Assembly (NCBI RefSeq): GCF_904849725.1
Contig: NC_058518.1
Span: 330,730,581-330,794,580, forward strand
DNA length: 64,000 nucleotides
Reading direction: 5' to 3'
From: Hordeum vulgare subsp. vulgare
Lineage: Eukaryota; Streptophyta; Magnoliopsida; Poales; Poaceae
Made by a program: the position numbers and the translations under genes. Below, piece after piece: positions 57,570 through 64,000 of the stretch. How positions within the stretch are numbered: the stretch's first letter is position 1; each line of letters starts with the position of its first letter. The notes under the pieces are model-generated. The model had not been told where the DNA came from and made no database searches. It was given only the letters and a program-made list of their open reading frames with translations.

Positions 57570-60029
57570 CAACGCACGGTGGTGTTGAGCTCTTGAAGGG
57601 AGCTCTCCCAGGGATCGAGGCATACGTGATCGGCCAGATGACCAAAAGTCGCCGCAACAAGCACATCGACGATTCAGGATGGGGCCCCGATGTCGACTCA
57701 ATCGAGTATGAGTACCGGTCCCCCTTCGGCAAGATTCACATGTTCATCAGCAAGATTGGCGAGTCAGGACCCGTGTTGGACATCTGCACCAACATCGTCG
57801 AGCTGACTCGGCGTACTCAATCCGGCAGGTCTCAAGCCAGCTAGAGGCATGTCTTCATTGGCTTCACTCCGGGGGTTGACTTTCAGACAATTCCATGACT
57901 AACAGAAACACTCACGTCTATTCTGACGATGAGTCATCGGTTGGAGACACCGAGTCAATTTTCCCGCTTTTTGATGGTAGGCTTGGGGGCTATCCTAAAA
58001 GTGAGGTTGAACTGGAGTCCCTCGAGCCGGCTCGACATGCCGTCGTTTACATGGGAGGGATCATGGCGGCTCACGATTCAACGGCGATTGGAGAGGCTAA
58101 TGGCTCATGCAGCTCGACACCAGCTCCAAACGTTGTCGGGTCAAGCAAAACACTGGCTCAAGCCATGGCCAACTTTATGGCAGAGATGACAAAGCTTCTA
58201 CACACGCAGTAACTGCGGAAAATCAAGAGGAGCGCCATATAGAGTTAATCAAACTTCACGGGCAGATGACTAAGGTTCACAAGGAGAAAGATGCCGAGAA
58301 TACTCGTATGGCCGATTTACAGGCTCATATCCACTGCAAGGCAGAACACTTGAAGGGAGAAGCTTGTCATCTAGGTCTTCGTCGAGACACCTCGGAGGCA
58401 GTTCATCGGAGGAGTCACAAGAGTTGCTTGCCCCTTAACCTCGAGCCGACACGTTTGTTCAACACCCCGCGGCGTACGCTAGGGACTGTAGAACCACCGG
58501 GGGATCAACCTCGTCAAACAGTTCAGCAGCGCCAGACAGTGCAACCATCGCCTGCTGAGTCACCGCCACATCGTTTCCATACACCGGTGGGTCACTTCAC
58601 CAATCTAGTGCTGGTGGCGACTCATAACCTCAAAGACTCCTGATCACGGGAAACACTCTAATTGAAGTTAAAGCCAGGAGCACCATTGAGATGTTGAAGA
58701 CCGCAATCACTCAACACGTGCAATATTCTTATAGTCGAGACCAGTTTCATTCTACTCCCTATGCAAGTCGCAGCAAGAGTCGGCATGCAGAGTCTCAAGT
58801 GGTTTCTAGTAGTGGCCGCAGGAAACAGTCTTGTAATTCCCCAACCCGGCTTATGGTTTCAGATACGGAAACAATTATTGATGCAACTCGGGCTTTGCAT
58901 GAAGCAGAAGTAGCAGTCGCACCAGCGGGTCAAGTGTCGCCTTCCACATCCCAGCTAGTCTCATCAGGGGCGGGTGTGAGGAGCAGAACAATCAACATAC
59001 CTTGCCTCGCGCCGGCTCTGCGCAACGAGTGTATGCCCAAGCTCGCAAGGTCCCGAACTACATAGTTGATCTTCAGTCGGAAGCATGGTTTGAGAGCAAT
59101 GAGATAGATATCGATATGCTCGATGCGAGTGATGCAGTTTGCGCCAAGTACTTAACCATGATGTTGGAAGGACCAACTCGTACGTGGTTGACCCCCCCCC
59201 CCCCCCCACAATTTAATAAATACGTGGGAAGAATTGAAGGAATGATTCATCAAAAAATTCAAGGCACTAGCAAATGCCCAATGACGATTGTTGACTTACA
59301 ACATTGTATTTAGCAGACGCATGAATCTGCACACCACCGGACTTGCTCGGTCATAGAGATCTTTCACTCTCCGGATAGTATAACAGCTTCCCAGGATGTT
59401 TTGGTTTTGGAAAAGAATTTCCACTTCAAGCCTCTTGTCCAGAAGCTTGGGCGCCTCAAGCGAAAGGTTCAAGATATGGGAGACCTCATGGATGTCCTTA
59501 GTAGATATGTTGACTCAAACATCACGAAATATCCTCATTTAGATGTTGATAAATCTGGCAAAGGAAAGAAACATGATAATAGTATGGGTCATCAGCAAAA
59601 GAGGTCGGGACATAGCGGAATCATAATAATCAAGGAAATGGTGGAAAGTGCAAGCATCCTGATGGCGGGTCAGATTTTGTTACTAATATCAATACTAGCT
59701 TTAAGAATCAGCGATGGAACATCAACTCTAGCAAGGTTTACAATGGGAACAAGCCTCGTACCTATGAAGAAGCACTTAAAGCCCCATGTCCAAAACATAG
59801 TTTCCTAGAAAAGTCGGCCACTCGCTCATGGGAGAATTGTTACATCATGCATGAATTACACAACCAATCATATCACAGTCACCACAGAGGTGGAGGTGGA
59901 AGAAATCTGGGTCATCCCAGGGCAGGCGGGTCGGGTGTCGGCTCATCTGGTGGTTTTTCACGTCAAGGTTTCCAATTATCGGGTGGCTGAGGAGCTGGTT
60001 TTTAGAGTCACGGCAACAATAGTGGTGGT
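57570..60029 (+). pseudogene. Element E gag
   Basis: The gag of a Tat-lineage element is spread over at least four frames: GVELLKGALPGIEAYVIGQM (57576), HVYSDDESSVGDTESIFPLF (57910), ENQEERHIELIKLHGQMTKV (58215), YSYSRDQFHSTPYASRSKSR (58725), then the capsid core ARKVPNYIVDLQSEAWFESN with MMLEGPTRTWL (59030-59185), VQKLGRLKRKVQDMGDLMDV (59425) and KAPCPKHSFLEKSATRSWEN near 59785. A run of 16 C at 59192-59207 replaces the codons after TWL. A glycine-rich tail (HHRGGGGRNLGHPRAGGSG) near 59880 is then cut by element G at 60030. Protease and pol of E are not in the window. Confidence 0.82.
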
Positions 60030-61557
60030 TGATACGTCCATTTTGCATCATGCTTTCATGTTGATATTTATCGCTTTATGGACTGTTATTATACTTTGTG
60101 GAACCTTACTTATGCCTTTTCTCTCTTATTTTGCAAGGTTTATTTGATGAGGGAGAATACCGCTAGCTGGAATTCTGGACTGGAAAAGGAGCAAGTCTGA
60201 GTCCTCTATTCTGCGCAACTCCAAATGCCCTGAAAATCAACATGGATTTTTTTGGAATTTATAAAAAATACTGGGCTAAAGAAGTGTCAGAGGGGAGCAA
60301 CCAGGGGCCCACAAGCCTAGTTGCCGCGGCCTACCCCCCTGGTCGAGACAACACGGCTTGTGGGCACCCTGGTGGCCCACTGCCCCCCCCTCTTTTGCTA
60401 TATGAAGGGTTTCGTCTGAAAAAATCAGTGTGGAGCTTTTTCATGGATTCGTCGCCGCCACGAGGCGCAACTTGAGCAGATCCAATCTAGGGCTCCGGGA
60501 GGACGATCCTGCCGGGGAAACTTCCCTCCCGGAGGGGGAAATCGTCGCCATCGTCATCACCAACACTCCTCTCACTGGAGGGGAGGCATCTCCATCAACA
60601 TCTTCATCAGCACCATCTCCTCTCCAAACCCTAGTTCATCTCTTGTAACCAATCTCCGTCTCGTGACTCATATTGGTACTTGTAAGGTTACTAGTAGTGT
60701 TCATTACTCTTTGTAGTTGATGCTAGTTGGATTACTTGGTGGAAGAGTTTATGTTCAAATCCTTGATGCTATTCATTACACCTCTGATCATGATTATGAT
60801 TATGCTTTGTTATTAGTTACTTTTGTTCATGAGGACATGGGATAAGTCATGCTAATAATAGTCATGTGAATTTGGTATTCGTTCGGTATTTTGATATGGT
60901 ATATGTTGTTTTTCCTCTAGTGGTGTTATGTGAACGTCGACTACATAACACTTCACCATATTTGGGACTAGAGGAAGGCATTGGGGAGTAGTAAGTAGAT
61001 GATGGGTTGCTGAAGTGACAGAAGCTTAAACCCCAGTCTATGCGTTGCTTCGTAAGGGGCTGATTTGGATCCAGTAGTTTAATGCTATGGTTAGACGTTG
61101 TCTTAATTCTTCTTTAGTAGTTGCGGATGCTTGCGAGAGGGGTTAATCATAAGTGGGATGCTTGTCCAAGTAAGGGAAGTACCCAAGCGCCGGTCCACCC
61201 ACATATCAAACTATCAAAGTAACGAACGCGAATCATATGAACATGATGAAACTAGCATGACAGAAATTCCCGTGTGTCCTCGGGAGCGTTTTTCCTCTTA
61301 TAAGACTTTGTCCAAGCTTGTCCCTTTCTACAAAAGGGATTGGGACACTTGCTGCACCATTGCTACTACTTGTTACTTGTTAATTTTTGCTTGCTACGTT
61401 TCACCTCACTACACCATCACTTGTTACCGCTACTTTCAGTGCCTGCAGTTATTACCTTGCTGAAAACCGTTTATCTGAGCCTTCTCCTCCTCATTGGGTT
61501 CGACACTCTTACTTATCGAAAGGACTATGATTGATCCCCTATACTTGTGGGTCATCA
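60030..61557 (+). repeat. 5' LTR of element G
   Basis: This 1528-bp LTR begins TGATACGTCCATTTTGCATC and ends ATACTTGTGGGTCATCA. It includes the AT-poor block with CCGGGAGGACGATCC and TCATCACCAACACTC near 60500-60570, and the TTCATGAGGACATGGGATAAG-type block near 60825 seen in related grass LTRs. Confidence 0.92.
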
Positions 61558-61568
61558 AGACTCTTTTC

Positions 61569-61586
61569 TGGCACCGTTGCCGGGGA
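61569..61586 (+). promoter_or_regulatory. Primer-binding site of element G
   Basis: TGGCACCGTTGCCGGGGA lies eleven bases after the LTR end. It equals the Athila tRNA-Asp-type site TGGCGCCGTTGCCGGGGA with one change. Confidence 0.93.
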
Positions 61587-61679
61587 GGGAAGCGCCTTTG
61601 GTAAGTGGAACTTGGTAAGGAAACATTTATATACTGTGCTGAAATTTATTGTCACTATGGAGACTGTTCCTTTGAGGAG

Positions 61680-62712
61680 TTTGTTCGGGGTATCTTCACC
61701 ACGAACGGAAGCATGAGGAGTTGTTCCTCAACCGGAGGTACCTACTGAAAATATCTTTTATGAAATTCCTTCGGGTATGCTTGAGAAGTTGCTGGCTAAT
61801 ACTTTTACAAGAGAAGGATCTTCACATCCAGACTTGCATCTAATCTATGTAGATGAAGTATGTGGTTTATTTAAGCTTGCAGGTTTGCCCGAGGATGAGT
61901 TAAAGAGGAAAGTCTTTCCTTTATCTTGAAGGATAAGTCGTTGACATGGTATAGGCTATGTGGTGATACTGGATCATGGGACTACAATCGGTTGAAATTG
62001 GAATTTCATCAAAAGTTTTATCCCATGCATTTAGTACATCGTGATCGGAATTATATTTATAACTTTTGGTCTCGTGACAGGGAAAGCATAGCTCAAGCTT
62101 GGGGGAGGCTTAAATCAATGCTATATTCATGCCCCAATGATGAGCTCTCGAGAGAAATTATCACCCAAAACTTTTATGCTCGGCTTCCCATGAATATCGT
62201 ACCATGCTTGACACTTCTTTTTCCGGTTCTTTTATGAAGAAGGATATTGACCACAAGTGGAATTTATTGGAAATAATCAAACGTAACTCTGAAGATTGGG
62301 AGCTGGAAGAAGGTAAGGAGTCAGGTATGAATTTCCAGCTTGATTGCGTTAAATCTTTCGTTGAAACAAACACTTCTAGAGATTTTAGCGCTAAGTATAG
62401 ACCTGACTCTGAGATAGTAGCTTCTCTATGTGAATCTTTTGCTGCTCATCTTGATCTTCCCAAAGAGAAGTGGTTTAAGTATCATCCTCCTGTAGAAATC
62501 AACATAGTTAAACCCAATCTAGTTGAGGAGAAATTCATTACCTTTAGTGATTCTATTGTTCCTTGTGCCTACGATGATAAACCACCTTACCCTGCTAGGA
62601 AAAAGGATTATTCTAAAGCTCCAACTATGATACGTAGGGGTTACATTAGACCACTTGACCCCCTGAGGAAATTAGAGTTGAACCTAGTGTTGCTATTATC
62701 AAAGATCTCTTA
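61680..62712 (+). pseudogene. Element G gag
   Basis: The gag reads VPQPEVPTENIFYEIPSGML and DEVCGLFKLAGLPEDELKRK, then after a stop at 61928 the capsid core KDKSLTWYRLCGDTGSWDYN and FHQKFYPMHLVHRDRNYIYN, with AQAWGRLKSMLYSCPNDELS (to 62205). A frameshift near 62205 continues as MLDTSFSGSFMKKDIDHKWN and CESFAAHLDLPKEKWFKYHP to 62712. The order and motifs match Athila-type gag, here with two breaks. Confidence 0.87.
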
Positions 62713-63285
62713 GCCGAAGACATAGATGGGCATGTAATCAAATTCTGTGAGGACTCCGCTAGAATATCTAAACCTCACGCGAAAGACAAATACGGACCTG
62801 TAGTTGGCCTGCCCGTTGTTTTTGTCAAGATAGGAGATCACTGTTACCATGGTTTATGTGATATGGGTGCTAGTGTTAGTGCAATACCCCGTTCCCTGTA
62901 TGATGAAATCAAAGATGAGAGTGCACCTTCTGAGTTAGAACCCATCGATGTCACTATTACGCTAGCTAATAGAGACACCATCTGTCCCCTGGGAATTGTG
63001 AGAGACGTAAAAGTCCTGTGTGGTAAGACGAAGTATCCTATTGATTTCCTCGTCCTTGCTACTGCACAAGATAGCTTTTGTCCCATCATATTTGGTAGAC
63101 CCTTTCTCAACACTGTCAGTGCTCACATTGATTGCATTAAACAGACCGTCACTATTATTTCGAGGGTGTGTCTCATTAATTTAACTTCTCCAAGTTTGGA
63201 AGACAACCCCATGAAAAAGAGTCGACTGGTAGGGATGAAATCATTGCTCTTGCCTCTATTGCCGTACCTCCTACAGATCCTTTAG
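62713..63285 (+). pseudogene. Element G aspartic protease
   Basis: VVFVKIGDHCYHGLCDMGAS (active site DMGAS at about 62859-62873), VSAIPRSLYDEI and CPIIFGRPFLNTVSAHIDCI (63080-63135) form a retroelement protease; the usual DTGAS or DLGAS threonine/leucine is methionine. The preceding segment SKPHAKDKYGPVV is typical of Athila elements. The frame from 62863 to 63285 is open. Confidence 0.87.
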
Positions 63286-64000
63286 AGCAATATCTGCTAG
63301 AGCATGAAAATGATATGCATATGGATGAAAGAGATGAGATAGATAAAATTGTCGTAGAAAAATATCCTATTCTCAAGAATAATCTTCCTGTTGAACTGCT
63401 TGGGGATCCTCCCCCACCAAAGGGTGATCCTGTGTTTGAGCTAAAACAGTTACTAGATACTCTTAAGTATGCCTATCTTGATGAGAAGGAGATATATCCT
63501 CTTATTATTAGTTCTCACCTCTCGAGTCACGAAGAGAAGTAGTTCTTAAAAACTTTGAGGAAGCACCGTGCTGCAATTGGATATACTCTTGGTGATCTTA
63601 AGGGTATTAGTCCCACTCCATGTCAGCACAAGATTAAAACCGATCCTGATTCTAAGCCAGTTGCTGATCATCAATGGAGATTAAATCCGAGGATGAAAGA
63701 GGTCATGAGAAAAGAAATATTAAAGCTTCTGGAAGCAGGAATCATCTATCATGTTGCTCATAGTGATTGGGTAAGTCCAGTACATTGTGTACCTAAGAAG
63801 GGAGGTATCACCGTCGTTCCTAATGATAAGATTGAACTAATCCCACCGAGGATTATTGCAGGCTATAGTGTGGTGATAGACTTCCGGAAACTGAACAAGG
63901 AAACCAGGAAAGACCATTATCCTTTGTCGTTTATCGACCAGATGCTAGAAAGGCTATTTAAACACACACACTTCTGCTTTCTAGAAGGTTATTCAGGTTT
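63286..64000 (+). pseudogene. Element G reverse transcriptase N-terminal part (cut by window end)
   Basis: After DEIDKIVVEKYPILKNNLPV and LKQLLDTLKYAYLDEKEIYP, a TAG stop lies at 63540-63542. The reverse transcriptase fingers follow: LRKHRAAIGYTLGDLKGISP, DHQWRLNPRMKEVMRKEILK, LLEAGIIYHVAHSDWVSPVH and VVIDFRKLNKETRKDHYPLS (to about 63930). The sequence ends before the YxDD box. The stop before the domain and the gag breaks indicate an inactive copy. Confidence 0.88.

Larger units (their letters stand above)
60030..64000 (+). mobile_element. Athila-type Gypsy retrotransposon G (3' part beyond the window)
   Basis: G has a 5' LTR, tRNA-Asp-type primer site, gag, protease and the start of the reverse transcriptase, and runs off the right edge. 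The primer site and the DMGASVSAIP protease place it among Athila elements, the same broad group as C and the LTRs at 4625-6350 and 6995-8750. It is inserted in the gag gene of element E; the bases before it are GTGGT (60025-60029), whose partner must lie beyond 64000. Confidence 0.9.

Noticed and set aside
1..64000. tRNA, rRNA, CRISPR array, prophage or bacterial operon
   Set aside because: No cloverleaf, rRNA signature or regularly spaced repeat array was seen; the window is a plant retrotransposon nest.

Overview
The window looks like a gene-poor stretch of a large grass genome, most probably a Triticeae species (wheat, Aegilops or barley group). The signs are a BARE1/WIS/Angela-type Copia LTR beginning TGTTGGAAATATGCC, Athila-type LTRs beginning TGATAC with the tRNA-Asp-type primer site TGGCACCGTTGCCGGGG, a Stowaway MITE with CTCCCTCCGT ends and TA duplication, and a GC-rich monocot-type cytochrome P450 exon. 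No rRNA, tRNA, CRISPR or bacterial-type feature was seen.

The only credible host gene is at the left edge. Positions 1755-2423 (+) are the terminal exon of a CYP84A-type P450 (ferulate/coniferaldehyde 5-hydroxylase, syringyl lignin branch), with the oxygen-binding helix, the ExxR motif and the heme-cysteine loop. Its first exon is not in the 1754 bases upstream, so either the intron is long and exon 1 lies off the window, or this is a gene fragment.

Almost everything from about 4.6 kb onward is a nest of retrotransposons. The order of insertion can be read from target-site duplications (TSDs) and interrupted reading frames. An old L1-type LINE fragment (about 6780-9405) received an Athila-type solo LTR (6995-8750, TSD GTAAT) and was cut on its right by a SIRE/Maximus-like Copia element on the minus strand ('D'). 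D starts at its 3' LTR (9406-10653) and continues, in pieces, to about 57000. D was then hit by a 1.03-kb Harbinger-like DNA transposon (13915-14947, TSD TAA/AAA), a Tat-lineage Gypsy element 'B' (16830-45604, TSD GTGAT), a BARE1/WIS-like Copia element (47904-56578, TSD GTAGC/GGAGC) and a second Tat-lineage Gypsy element 'E' (from about 57001). B in turn carries a gag-protease-only Athila-like element 'C' inside its 5' LTR (17145-25501, TSD GGGCG) and a damaged Tekay/Del chromovirus 'F' inside its reverse transcriptase region (28997-36590). E carries an Athila-type Gypsy element 'G' (60030 to beyond the right edge).

None of the element polyproteins is intact: all carry stops, frameshifts or deletions. 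The most unusual items are the long antisense reading region in the 3' part of B (40179-44032, minus strand), the LTR of C that appears to contain two fossil primer-binding-like motifs upstream of the present one, and the deletions at the edges of F that removed part of B as well. I saw no evidence for an undescribed defence or biosynthetic system; the interest is in retrotransposon structure and in the status of the P450 gene.
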